From Opisthorchis felineus (taxonomy: Eukaryota > Platyhelminthes > Trematoda > Opisthorchiida > Opisthorchiidae): a stretch of DNA of 64,000 nucleotides. Within the stretch, counting starts at the first letter, position 1, and the number at the start of each line of letters is the position of its first letter. The position numbers and the translations under genes are program-made. Where the stretch lies: positions 164,900 through 228,899 of the forward strand of contig SJOL01005732.1 in NCBI GenBank assembly GCA_004794785.1. The letters are read 5' to 3'. Below are positions 12,201 to 26,400 of this stretch, piece by piece. The notes under the pieces were generated by a model. That model was not told the DNA's origin. It saw only the letters and a list, made by a program, of their open reading frames with translations, and did no database searches.

Positions 12201-14463
12201 AATCAATCCAATCTCATCGATAACCAATAGGCTTATCTTACAGACTCATTCTAGAGTTTGGGGTGTCTAAGCTGCGCTTCAGTTAGTTCCAGTGGCACTG
12301 GTAAATGAATTCAGGTGTTGCGGATCTATTTGAACCAGAAGATGAAAATTTCAAATAGATACGGGTGGATTGGTATACTCCCCGGTTGAAATACACCCGA
12401 AGTATCACGAAAGCCAACCGATCATGGCACGCTATGGAAGCACCAGGAAAGTTAGGGGTTCATGACATTTTCTGTTGAAAGCTTGTGAGCTTAAGCCCCG
12501 TGAGCAAAGTTGTAATCACCAGTAATTACATATAAATCAACCAAAATAGCGGGCATTTTTACCACACTGGCCCCTGTGTACTATGGCCTACGTGAACCGG
12601 CCGGTGCTAGTGGTGTCATTCGTGAGGCTGGTGAGCATGTACAGAGATTGCTGTATCTGAGGATGCGTCCGCCGTGTGTGACTGAGCAACGTGTTAGCTC
12701 TATGAGCTCTATGCACATGTGTAGAGCCAGGGATTTTGTGGTAAATCCACCGATGTGAGGTAACCATCCTGGCGTAGTCGCCAAATATGGGTGACAGAGG
12801 CACGCTGGGGTACAATGCATATAAACATACGAGGAGTGTCAGTTATTAGGGGGTGGGGGGGGGTGGGCTCTCGATCTTCTGTGGATGGTATTCAAGGATG
12901 TCTTCATGTTCTAACTTCATTACCGCCACTGCTTCTGAAAGTTGACAAAAGGGATCGTTATGAACGACGGCGCGCGCTTTGATATCTGTCGACCCATTAC
13001 ACTAGACATTTTCCACTCTGGACTGCATTGACGGGACAAATGCGTCTGCTTAATCCCCTGCTCTGCTTTGTTCTGGGTATGCGTGTATCTGTTTGTATCA
13101 GCATTTCAAAGTTCACCTGTTCAATACTTGTCGGATCTTATATGGTCTAATCGACTCCGTAGGCCACATCGGGTTGTTGTTCTTTCATCGTAACGTGTGT
13201 GTATCATGGTAATCCGGTGTCACATGACGTCAACATGTCAGGCCTTTACATGCAGTCACCTTTGCTTTTCACAATGCATTCTGTCATTCAGATGTGTTTG
13301 ACATCACCAGGCCGTAGTGCGGTGTAGTGTACATCGGGCCGTTTTGGACGTCTACCTCTTGAATAATCGATGTAGTTACATTAAACGCGATGCTAACAAA
13401 TTCCATGCACTTCATTCATCATTTCGCTGCCGCCTGCCGTTTACTCAGTTACGTTAGTCAGTATTCAACGGAACTCCCTCATTTAATTTCATGCGGTGTC
13501 CGGTGCGCGAAAAGAACTATACGTTTTTTTGCCGTAAAATGACAGGCCTTTTTTCGGAAAAATGCAGCAAACCGAGTGGCAGTGTTCACTCAAGAGGAAA
13601 TCCATGAATTTCTATTTTCTGAAAGATATGGACAAAGGCGAATTCGAGATGACTAGAAGTCACTGTGATTTCTTGTTTTTCACATAGGTTTAACACCATT
13701 TGCGTCCAAAGTATGTTTAGTTGGTGCTAACCTTAGCCTAGCCAGAACACAACTAAGACACTGATTACTCAACAATTGAACAAGTATCCCCAGACAAAAT
13801 CGGCTCGCCTAAAGTGTGGGTTCCACCATTCCACATGAACGATTGCTGTTGGGTCAAGCAACAAGGTAGGGTTGTAGCTCCTGGTGAACTAGGGTGGAGT
13901 AGTCGATCGATGGCCGTATGAAGAAGCTGGTAGAAAAGTTCGAATATTTATTGAATGCATCTGTTAATCTGCATTGTTGTGGAAGTTTTGGTTGGTGCAG
14001 ACATTTCTATATAAGTCTCACGTGATGGGTTACTGGGGCATTTTAAGCGTTTCCCAGTTATAGGTAATGGAGAGCCATTGGTTCTTTCGGAGAACAATAA
14101 ACTATCACACTACACTTGTTTACCACAAGTTGAAGATGACACCTTTCATAGAACCTCATACCAAGCAGCCATAATTGTGTGAACAGAATTTGACACTGTT
14201 GGGATGGGTTTTTGGACTTCGGATTAGCTGATACTGTCATTTGGACTTTTACTGATGCCGCTTTCGGAAATACCATGTGTGCTCGTTCTCACAAAAAATA
14301 GTATGGCATCTAGTTGAGGGTTTCATCGAGGTCTCAACCCGATTTAACAGAATTAGTTGTCCTGGAGTGGGCCCCAACTTGGGACTATCACGTCAATACT
14401 AGTAAGTATCATTCTCCGCCACTTCCACTGCAAAGTAAGTAGGCTAGGCGTATGTTCCTTTAC

Positions 14464-14498
<35 letters not shown>

Positions 14499-17400
14499 CG
14501 TGTGTAATTCTACCAGAACGAAGGCTCTTTACTGAACTATCAGGTTTTCAGATTGACTTTAGTGAGATCGGTTTTAAAACATAGTGTGGAATCAATGGAA
14601 AATTATCGAAACCGGTGTATTCCACACATGAAACAGTTTTGCAATGAAGTGTACTCGAAGGATGATGGAAAGGTGATGCACATGCTTTGCAATTCGTGCC
14701 AAACAGCATGCCACCTGGTGTATTCAGTTGGGAGCAATTTACAGACAATTTACCTTCTGGGCGGAGTGTTACTGAAGTCCCTTGTTTTCCTGAATATCCC
14801 AGCTCCCTTCCATCATTGAGCTTTCAGATTCGGAATTCGATCACTCAGCCCACAAGGTACCTGGTTTCTTATTCAGTTTTCTGAATGAAACCAACCGACT
14901 TTAGTTGCATGTGCTCTACTGTGAGAAATGCTAATAGATCCAACCTGAACCCAAAGTAAAAATTATCTCTGACTGGATTTATAACAATCAGACGAACTTT
15001 TTGTCACCATTCTTCTCGAATATCTCAGCTCCCTTAGAGTTTTCCCGTTTGTATCGTGAGTCGCGTGGTTTCACATTCGGTTTTCGGATTATGGTGCGTA
15101 GCACATTTTGGATGCGGAACTCTATTGATGCTACCCTCGGTTAGTGACGGAAATACACTCCTGTTCAAGAAATACAATAACGGAAGTATATCACGCAGGC
15201 ATACTTTTGCTTGAATTACCGATAAAATTAAACTCAAGCTGTTAACTCTCTAGCTGATCAAATTCATGGGGCATGCGAACTCCAGAGGAAAGTCCCCTTA
15301 CGATCACGTCCAAAACGTTCTCGGTAAGGTTTAGCTTCTGACTGCTAACGAATCCATAGGTCGTGCATTTGGATGATAGCTGTTTTTTTATGTGAGCTGA
15401 AGTTTTAGAAGCATTTGATGTAGTCTTACAGTTGGCTCTTAAAGTGGATAGTATGTTGGTGAGCACACCAAGTCATATCAGTAGCATATTAGACTGAGTT
15501 GCTGCGTCTTATATTCTCCCACGCATGATGACAGCCAATATGCTGCTCCACCTAGCTCAATTCGCCATTGTTGTATCTTGCTTTGAAGCAGATTGCTTTC
15601 TTCATCTTCGTGTGCGCAGTGCGGCAGCTACTGTACTCCCCTGAAGTAGAATTTCAGGCGCCATGCCGATTTCAATTTGGGTTCATCGGTCATCCGTCAT
15701 CTTGTCTTTACGATTAGCCTTCGTGTGATACCACGGTTTCACTTAACGCATATCCGGAAGTGTCGGCCCAAACTCTTAGGGCAAGAACCTTCAAATTGTT
15801 CAGCTTTTTCGCAATACACTGTACACTAAATCCTACCCATCTGCATTCTGTTACTTGTCCTCCTTGAAGCTTGCCGACTAACTAGCCATGTATCATCGAT
15901 GACCTGGTTGGTATTACTTATTTATCTGGCTGTTTGTTCACTGAGCATGGCTAAAGGCCGTTCAAGCTCTGGGTGGCATGTACTGTTGCGTCAATGATGT
16001 TTCTCAAAACTTGTGCTTTTCAAGAATTCGTCTGGTATTTTATCCAGAGTGGCTTTATCGCTCCAAGGGAGTACGTTGCTTTGCATCGCAACTAAAGATA
16101 CGAAACCAGGTGTCCAATTATGTCGGCAGCCTGGGGTATTCTAAAGTTGAGATTTGCTGCCAGATAACTGTACTATCCATGAGGAAAACAGAATGGCTTG
16201 GGTAACGTTTTGCGTAATATGTAGGGCTAATCTTGTTGCACTTTGATTGCAAGTGTTTCAACAGAGACTATCTTATAGTTATTTCGCGCCGATTTGTGCC
16301 GGTCCGCTATCATATCGGCCCATGTAATTTACTTCACAATATGAAATCCCCCAACCACTCCTTTTGCCTCATTACATCTACGTTCAAGAATTCCTTCATT
16401 CATTCAACACATTGATTGAGTTATTGTAATAGATCAGGTTGCCACAGTCATTTCGCGCATGTATTACCTGCTGGAGGACTGTTTGGTTCAGTCGACCCGC
16501 TGTTTCATTGGTACTCGGTGCTAGTGGCACAATTAAGTATGGTCCCTCAGACAGCAAGAAAACGATTGTTTGTTTGTAGTCGTCTGCACAATGTACATCG
16601 CAACTGGCAGTTAGATGAAGTTGCATGATAAGCCCACAGTGGTTGTATGAACGCATTAGGCTGGCATAAAGAACTTGTTTCTGTCTTCAAGTTAACTCTA
16701 TGAAGAAGTTACTATTTCCCGAATGCATTTCAGGGACCAGTGTGACTAACGAAACATATAGTTCGGTTCGATACATTATAGCGATGCAAAATTTTCGGTT
16801 AAGTTTCGGTTAACGGTCACCAAAACCAATGAGATAGCTCTCCATCGATTACCGTTCTCTAGAACTTATAGGATGCCAGCTCTTTGTCGTATGTCACATG
16901 TTTACTTCCCAGCCATCCCAGTCTTTCGATGAATTCCGGAAAATGCTTGCTTATGCCTAGTCCCAGTTTCTTGCTCTCGACGTAGAAAATACGTTTAAGC
17001 AGACCCTCCTCCATCGGGTCGATCTCACCGATAAACCTTTTCGTATCTACACGTGAAACGACAACTGTAAGTAGGATAGTTTTCTTTTCTGTTTTACCGT
17101 CCCCTTCCATGCAAGTCATTCCTTTGCTAATGATTTTCGTGCCTTCTCTTGCCCCTTCGTTGTTTTGCATTTCCTCAGGAATCGTTCTTCAACTTGATTG
17201 AGGTCTTAGTTAATAGACTTCATTACGTACCAATGAAGGAGATCAGTAGCATCGTCGTTTTGATGAAAACATGCAGGTAGGTGTTCGTCTGTCCCTTCCT
17301 GTCATCCTTGCCATATGGTGAGTGAAACAAACCACTGTCCACCATTATCTTTTTATCATCATTTGAAACATAAATCAACCATGACTATTCGGTTCTTGAT

Positions 17401-20400
17401 ACCTCTGTTCATCTTGATATATGTTGGAATACGCATACACTTCTCCACCTGAATTTTCACACCAATCTTTTGTTTAGCCTCAGGTTACCTAAGTAACCCG
17501 TTCTCGGCAACGTGGAAAAAAACAATGGAGTCCTGAAATCCGCCTCCTTTCAAACAGTGAATGCTTCTAGGCTTTCGGGCTGTTGGTGACAAACAGGTTT
17601 TGGGGCATTTTTCGCCACTTTTCACGAAGACGTCCGCCCCTTATACCGGAAGAAGTGTCAGTCAGTTTGTACATACCTGCCAGATGGGTTTAACACCTAG
17701 TGATTGATACGTGAATGTTGATGGTGTACCGTTTGGTGGTTTGCTCTGTCCTCTTCCAAACCATTCCTCCTCAGTTAGGCACTAGTTTCCTATCCTCCTT
17801 GTTGCCTGCCCTTGGTGATGATAAGGATGCTGGTTCCTCTCAGAACCAGTGCCTTCATAATTGGAATATGGTGCTTTCCTGTGAATTGGATAGCTCAAAC
17901 CGTTCTAAGGCTACGCCATCCCCGATACACCGAACAAAATTCTTCTGATCTTAGCGGTTGCTGTTTTCGTTCTGTGTAGCGCCCAACGTGGCCCATGAAT
18001 TTGATGGTCGTAAGCAAGCATCTACACAATTCTGAAGTCTTATAAGTTATTCTAACTGATTCGTTGGATAAGAACTTAACGAGTTTATCGGCCGCTAACA
18101 ACCAACTTGTTTCGTGTGGTAAGCCGACCTGTATTATTTTTATGAATCAACCGATCGAACTTGATTTACGAAAGTACCATTAGCTGTACACAAGGCAACA
18201 ATCATTATTTCATAGTGACCTAACTGACTATTTTTGTCTGGTGACGCCAACCGACTGTATTTGCTTGTCAGTTCACTCTAACAGCATGGATAAGTTGGTT
18301 AGAGGGGCTGTAGTCCTTTTTACGCTTCAGTTGTTTAGAGCTTGTGTGTATCTTTCCTCCACTGACGCTGGACGGTGACCCTGAAATTTCATCTTGTCCT
18401 TCTGTTCCAATCAGTCGACCAATTTGATCCCAGAGCTACGGAGTTGTCTTGTGAATTTTCGGGCTCGTTTGAAACCCAACCACTTTTCACGGGTTTCTAA
18501 GTCTGTTAAAATCTGATGACTTCCCCATTTTTTGTTCTTTGGTCATGCCTTTTTTCGCTTCAACTAATGAATCAGTTACATCCGAAAGCGTGAGATAACT
18601 GACTCCTTAAGGCGCGAACTTACTGACCGGACCGTGGATTGAACCCAACCCCAGCTTATCGACTGCCCCTGTCTAGGCCAAATACGGATCTAAAGTATAT
18701 ATTCACACATTGCGAGTGGTGGATATAAGCATGGTGTAACTTTAACAGATGGGTTGGAAACGAATAACCGAAGGCTAATCTCTCCATTCGGATGGAGCTT
18801 CGGAGGTGGACGAAAAGCCTGGTGCAAATCGTGTACGCGAACTACACCAACATGTCTGCGAATTTGGCATACAGCGTCTGGACATGGCTTGATCGGCCAT
18901 AATTTTCCAAGCAAAATATTTTGTGAACTGAAAACATCTGATTGTTTTGGTACAGGAACTATTAAAGCGCAGCGCGAACGATGTTGTACCTTGATTTGAC
19001 TGATGTGACGTTAATTAAGAACGTTTCCGTGATTCGACTAAACCGTGTAATGTGGATAGCACTCCAGAATAGCTAACCTAAAATGAAACTCAGACGAACT
19101 GAAATGTCCCACATAAAAGTTGGTTTGGTGTGGAATGTCACTCTTTCATGATGAAGCCAAAGTTATGTAGTGTGAATCTGCCAGGAGTATATCTGTATGT
19201 ATTCCGAGGACTATTTGGCTTCTCCAAGATCATTTAGTATTGTCAAACGGCCAATTTTGTATGCGATTTTCTTCTGTACTATTGTGCTTTGTGTGGTGGT
19301 CGTAGCAACGACGATTAAGGTTTCTCTGGACTTTGGCAAACATGTATTGGGTACAGGAGGTAGTCGCTCAACGGCTACTTTATTCCAGTCTAATTCATCG
19401 TAGTTCAACGGAGGAACTTCGAGAATTGTTGAATGACGTCTTTGAAAAATCTCCAACCGTATGTGCACCACGTTGAGAAGTGTGCAAATGTGAAGTTTCT
19501 TAGTTCCCTATTTCATCGTCGGTGTTTTGACTTAAACTGTCATTCATAAGCTGAGTTTCAAAGAGCTCCCAAACGGGTATATAGTCTTTCGATTCAGCGA
19601 GTTTTTCTTGTCATTATGGTGTCAGAAAATCGATGAACGTTTGGTTTCGCGTTAAGCGCAGCACCATTGTGTGGTCTTCTGTTGTGAGCTGCTTTTTCAC
19701 TCTCAAAACGCCCTACACCCTACTTACTTTTGTCAGTATGTCTATGTTTTCGACGGGAACCTTAAGACCACTCCGCTTATAAAAATGGCTGTTTATCCAG
19801 ACAACTGAAGACGTGGAGCTATTTTGGTATCAAATAAACGGAACGTTGTTCCACAAGCTGGTGATACTCGGATTCTGTGGAAAATGAATAATGCCGTGTT
19901 TGATCTTTTGTTTTCCGCCACTTTCTGTTCACTTGCCTTTATTGTAGCACTCCTTGTCCCTTGCCTGTTAACTTCTATTAACTTGGTACACATTTCCCCT
20001 ATTTGTCTGCTTAGTTCAACTTTAAAATATTTGTTTGCTGTGTGAGTGATAACGCGAGGTAAAACGTTATGTGGGATCCGGATAGAACCGTGCGATACAG
20101 TCATCTCCCTTTTCCCCTTCATTAAATTTCTCTGGTCTACAGTTTCAACTCCTGCTTGGCACTCACTCTTCGACACTTAATTAGACTGTTGGGTGAACAT
20201 CGTTTGTTTAAAGAAGTCTATCATGATGTTGGCTTGCTGGAGCTCAGCGTCGAACTTTTACATCGTTTTGCCGACCTGTTCGGCGACCCACCGGAAACCA
20301 ACACCCCCATGGGAAACGCGGAAAACTCCAATAAGAATGGAAATGTGCATGGTAGGTCCTGTTTGTGTGTGAATTATTTTCTTACCGGAAGGTCTCACAA

Positions 20401-23400
20401 ATGTCAGATAAGGCCGGGCCCGGTAGGCCCTATCAGTAGGCTCAAGAAATGGAGAATAATCTTGAGAGTGTGCAACGAAGTCAAAAACAAAGTAATCAAG
20501 AATCAGGCGTACTTTTATGCCCTCAGCTATTCCACCTACTGAGTCCGCTCCTGCAGTGACGCATCTGTGCCTAACAACCGTTCGGCTACTGCCAAAGGAT
20601 CCATCACATGAATATCGGTATACAGCGTCCAAACTCATCGTCTGTCCCTAAAGGAAATCCTGCGTCATTCTAGCAACTCGTGTGAATTTTTTATGTATCT
20701 GGTCGACCTCACTGTGCGTTGTTTTAAAATTCCGGCTAAAGATCTAGCTAGCTCGTGCGGTGACAAACCTATGCCGCCTACTATTTGCCTTATTGGGGTA
20801 TTCCCCTTGCAGATTTTTGGCAGCCCATGAAGTCGTCCCTGGATTGTACTTTTCGGATACAGCTGATATCTCCTACCTTGCCCCAAATGGTTCATTACGG
20901 ATCTTCATCCTTATTCCTATTCGTTATGGGTGCCATAGTGCTGCTAATAATCTGCCGGTAAAGTGCATCAGCTGGGCGTTGTTTGACTTTTTGTGTATGG
21001 TTGCTCTTATTCATAACGGCCGGGATATTGCCCTTATCCACCTTCGTAATCACGCCGATCTGGTGGTGCAGCACTCGGCGCTCCTGATTGTTGGGACCTT
21101 AAAACCGTGACTAACTACACCTGTGATCTCTCAGTCTCCTCTAGAGAAAGCTTATGAAACACCGACTCAACGTTAAGGATTATTACCTTTTTGCCCACTG
21201 TAAAATTCAGTCCCTCTTCACGTAGTAGTCTGTCTGATAAATGTAACAATACAGTAACTGGTGGATGGTATGCTTTTTCTCTATGGCTCCACAAGAATAT
21301 TGAGTTCTTGAGCGCAACTGTTCGAACTTACGTATTTATCAATTCTTGCATTGTTCCGCTTTCATGTTGAGCATTTGGATATCAGCAGCTGAGATCGTGG
21401 CTGAGTTTATGTGTTTGGTGATTGCTATCAGTGAAGCATTAAGTGGTTAAGTAAATCTGTTTGGGGATTTACTTGGCCGCTGAGAAAGCTATTCGGGATG
21501 AAGCGATAGATACGGATGTCCACTGACAGTTTTTGGCGTTATGTAGATGACAACTTTGGTGTAATAAAACGTGATAAGCCAATGGTTTTTATGAATCTAT
21601 CGATACTTTGGGTCCCAACATAAAGTTAAGTATGGAGATAGGGTCCAATTCAAGCACACTGCCCTTCCTGCATCGTATGGTACATAAGAGTGGTGGGATA
21701 CTAGCTACTACCATTTAATAGAAACCAACAGATACAGGTATCGTCCGCCTGTTCTAAGTCGGCATACTTTCGGGTTTTCTCATCAACTTTTATTTAAGTC
21801 AGGGCGCTGGGTACGGAAGAAGTCAACCTAGTAGCAGCCTCAATGGAGGTTGGACACTGACTTCCAGACAGTTGGCAGTCAGTATGTTTAATGAAGCGGT
21901 AATTAAGAAGCATATCGCCTCCTGCTTCATGATCCATTCCATGCGAACTGAGTACACTTGAGGTTATCCGGAGGGTGCTAACCACAGCCAACTTCAGGGT
22001 AGCGTTCCAGAAAGGAAAAACGTTGTACTCAATATTGATGTATTTGAATGACGGTCGCCGGGTTGAATGGGCTGTGGACTACGTAGATAAACTTAAATAT
22101 AGCGGCTGCATTAAGGTCTGCCCGGGACAAGCAGGCGGGGAAGTACGCACCCTTGCACTAGTGCGCCGCACATCTGAAAAATTGCAAACAAAAACAACAA
22201 ACGAAATCTCTTAAACGACTCTTAACACTGATTTTGGCCGCCGTCAGGAAGATACGAAGCATTCATGCCAAAAGCGAAAGGCTGCGCAGAAATAAGTCTG
22301 GTGATTGTTTTACATGCCTTACCGAAACGATAACTTCCCGGCCACTTCCGAGCGTCTTCCAAATGATTAAAGAGCTCAGTAATTGTTTTAACCCTTGTGC
22401 AGAGTATTTGTATGGAAACGCACGGCACCGAGTGGGTTGTTCTTCACTGTGGTGAACATAGGGACCTCTCGCCTCCTCAAGGATGTGATAGACGTTGTAT
22501 ATGCCCAGAACAAGTTCCTTGATGGGAAGTACAAAGTCTAGTCTTGGTTTTCGGGAGGTGGATTTTCAGTCCGATCAATGTGAACACCTTCAGACTTGTC
22601 CAAATGAAGCCACCAGCAGGAGACCGCATAGCAAGAGTATATTTCTGAATAATTAAGGTGCCAATCTATGTAAGTGCTCACGTAATTTTTGAAGCTGGCA
22701 TTCCTAACAGGTGAAGGTTTGTAAATTGTTCCCGGTGACTCTCATTCCAGATAAGAAGGATTGCATTCTGAGTAAAAGTGTGGCAACCTTCAAATTACTT
22801 GCTCAGTACAGAAGTATCCAAGATACAAAGCAGGCCACCATAAACGAAAGATTCAGTTGTCAAAGCCAAATTATCTGCAACTGAGAGTATTTGTGGAAAT
22901 CCAGAATATTCTTCGAAGTTTCCCCTTCATTTGGCGACATGTTTCAAGAAAAAAGTTACGAGGAAGTAATCCTCCTTTAACATCCCACAGAATACAATGG
23001 GGAATAGCCAAACCCACCGGTGGAGGATGCGTATGTAAGCAAGCCTACAAACAAGCGATCGGCGAAGAGAAGTGACGATTTAAATCTGGAAATACAAAAT
23101 GACAGTCTTCAAGTTTTAGTAACAGCGATTTCTGTGTGGCAGTACTAGCCGAATCTATTATATTTGGTAGCTCAATGATATTTAACGCCAGTGGGTTTTC
23201 TGGAACATTCTTGTCACTGAGTAATGGCAAGCTATCAACAAGGTTCTGATTATAATTGTCTGGTGCAAGGAAGAAAGGAATTCCAATGAGGCCGATCCAC
23301 AAATTCTTTCAATACGGTTTGTAAGCCTGTGTGGGCACCCGGGCCGATGTGGTCATAGTCGTTCATAATATCATCAGGTTTTGGGTTTCCGGTAGTTAAG

Positions 23401-26400
23401 TCTTCTGCATTTATGCGTTACGCAGATCTTCATGAAACTTAAAAGGATTCGACTTTTTTTATTCATGTACGTACACCTACTTTCTCTTATTTGTTTGCAA
23501 TTTTTTACCATAGATTTATTGTTTTGCGTCTGGTTGAGTGTACTTGCTAATACGCAGTTTTTGTGGTACGGAAGCATTGATGTTGCCTATCGGAACAGTG
23601 ATGATAATACGTCAACTACCATCGCTTCATATCACTGACGATACTTATCATTCGTTTTGCTCACCGAATAACTGATTTTAATTAATCTTCGACAGCAGCT
23701 TCACCAGAGTTTCCAGTGGCATTTGAAGTTGGCCAATTGCTGATAGACTTTCTACGCCTTACCGTGTCAGGAAGCGTACCCAATGCAGATATGTGTCTTC
23801 GGCTTGGGTTGGCCAACTGTGTTGCGCAACGGCTGTTACCTTCTCGATCCCCAGCGAATACAGTCAGATGGCGTCGTCATGCACTTGCAATTCTGGAAGA
23901 AATCACGCTCACAAACGGAGGCGAGCAAGTAATGCCGCTCTTATTGAGCAAAATGCACACAACCTACGTGGACCTGAAAATAGAAGTAAGTTTTTGGCAC
24001 TTCCTTGTTTATATGTGATTGCTTCTCCAGTAGCTGAGCGCTGGTGGAAACTGTCGCTCCGAGAAGCAGCATTTTACACAATGTCTGTCAGACGGATCCT
24101 GTTCAATTCATTTGCAATCACTAAGGCAGGCTACGTGTAAGACGAATACGAGAATTAAAATCTCCAGTTTTTGATTGGAATGGTGTAATTTGTGAAGATT
24201 AATTGATTCCGTTTGCAATATGCTCTTATCGGATTGCCCGAGTTGCTAAGATTGTGAACTACAGCTTCAAATTTCCCCCATATCCTGTCCCAATGATCCG
24301 TTCCAGAAATTTAGAAGCATATGTCCTCTCAATTGCTACTTTTGTTCAGCCACTTTCATTACCCGTTGGCCAGGGTGGGTGGCGGTATATTGATCTATCC
24401 GTGTGAGAACTGTGATTATTTCCGACGGTTGTGTCCGCTAATCTATAGGACATTGTATGGCAAGTTCAAAGATAGCCGAAGATTATAATTAGCAAGCCTA
24501 AGATTGTCGGTGTTCACCGTATCCTCGGATGGGGGACATGAAACCTGCTCACGCAAGCAACGTTGTTCATGTAACCGAGCTACTGTCGTTAAGATATTGC
24601 TCCTGTTGTCCATCCTGTCGTAACTACTTGAGCTTGACGCATCCGCCTTCAACGACACTTATGCCCTTGCGTCTGTTCGACTTTTTTGATGGACTAGTTC
24701 ATTCTGGGGAGTGATCCGATGCGCGTTTATTTTCTGCACACTGTCGTTTCTTGCATGAACTTTTGGAGAGGTCTCACAACGGTGCCATCGCTGGTATTCC
24801 TATCAGGGTTAGATCTATTCAGCAGTGTAGGATGATTTGATCAGTTCTTTGCGTGGATGGAGTATCACAGAAACTATACCTCTGGAATTTTTAAAAGGAC
24901 AATTACAACAACCTAGGATGGTAGCACTAAACCGCCCACATTTTGTTTAGTAATGCAACAGTGCTCGAATTTTTAAGTTCCTATGCTTGTATTTTGGTAC
25001 GCCAGCCATGGAACTGGTATTTTGTCAACACATAGCAATGAATTTTGTGTAATCCTTTCACACTTTTTGTGCGGCGAATATGTTATCTCACAGTCGCTCA
25101 TTTCGCATCTGTGCTTTAGATTCTTCAATCATTTTGCCGCGTCCTACGAGACTCCCATCGCTGTCGTATGCTGTTTCGCAAGGTCAACGGGTTTGTATAT
25201 GTAATGCAGGAATTAATCAATTTGGAAAGCTGTTTAAATCCGAGGTCGCGAATGGCAACCTCAGCAACCGTTTTGCCTGTGCAATCAAATGTGATGGAAG
25301 ATCGGCAGCATCCAATATCGCGAGACCGTTTCCTTGCCAGTTTGACTTACGAACATATTTTCAAACTTATCCGGATCATATTTACGGTTTTCGGTATAGC
25401 AATGAAATTTGAGCCGGCCAACGCACATTATTTTGCAACCGAGGCAAGTAGTACGGTTTTGTCATCGTTATCGCCGCACGCGCTGATTCGTACTGTGTAA
25501 TTTTCAGTTCTCCGACAAATTATGTTCAGGTCTAGCCTTATCACTTAAATTCTGTGGGTTGCCAGACGCCAATGAAAACGCTGCCGGTTGGGGAATAAGT
25601 ACAACAATGAGGAAATACCGAGAGGCTCGTCCTCCTCAGAGGGCAGGGGGGAGGGAAAACCAATGGAAAACGGAAAATGCCTTTTTCCCAAGTCCTGGTT
25701 CGCCATCCTCGTAGGTTGCATTGTTGCGGGTTGCCAAAACGACCCACAAGTTCGTGTGGACGGTCGTAGTTCCCCTTCGGTATGAAATGCCCCCTGCTTT
25801 GTTAGTTGAGTCGCTGTCACGTCACCGATTTGGTCTGGCTAACCTTATTTACCCACGACAACTCGGTTCCGGTTTTTCGATCTAATCAGAAATATTGTCT
25901 TGTTTGCTGAAAAATCTCGGAGCAAGTTTACAAAAATTTGTAGGGTACTGATACTCCATGCTTCGTTGTCAAAATGTGCTCAGGTTCCGAAAAATGTAGC
26001 CACACGAAGCTGTTTTCCTTATTGGGATACATCATTTGGACGTTCAGACGGACCGAAGGCTCTGTGTGGCAGCGCTTTCCTGATTCCGAACACATTTACG
26101 TCAAACATTCAGTTAGGCTTAAATCACATATATTGGTGACTGGGAGATATTCCCAGAGGAGAACAATCTGAAAACTCAGTAGCAGGTAGATTGTTCTGAC
26201 GTAATCCACCATGAGGCAAAACAAATCCCATTCTTCGCCTTACGCCTTTCCTGAGAATTTCAGGCAGTGTCCCTTACCACACACATGTTGGCTTTTAGGC
26301 AGAGGATCATTCTCGGTTGGAGTACATGAAAACATGACCAAGTTGTCGAGGCTTTTCTGTCCCGTGTATTTTGAAAATACTAAATATTCTAGCTTACAAA

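Larger units (their letters stand above)
11862..17178 (+). other. Intron 7 of WDFY3 (largest complete intron)
   Basis: About 5.3 kb, GTATGT to TTCCTCAG. Holds a G-rich run (12849-12867) and a (TA)n microsatellite (14467-14495). A 103-codon - strand frame at 16859-17170 has no recognised motif. No transposon domain was identified in this intron. Confidence 0.85.
20352..23698 (+). other. Intron 9 of WDFY3
   Basis: About 3.3 kb, GTAGGT to GACAGCAG. Contains two Penelope-like pieces on opposite strands (20530-21240, -; 21936-22060, +). 21241-21935 and 22061-23698 hold nothing I recognise. Confidence 0.85.

Noticed and set aside
16859..17170. 103-codon - strand frame at the end of intron 7
   Set aside because: No motif recognised, and it runs almost up to the exon 8 acceptor on the other strand. 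Likely chance.
25545..25820. 91-codon - strand frame
   Set aside because: No recognised domain. The antisense frame overlaps the candidate cassette exon and has no support of its own, and may be repeat-derived.
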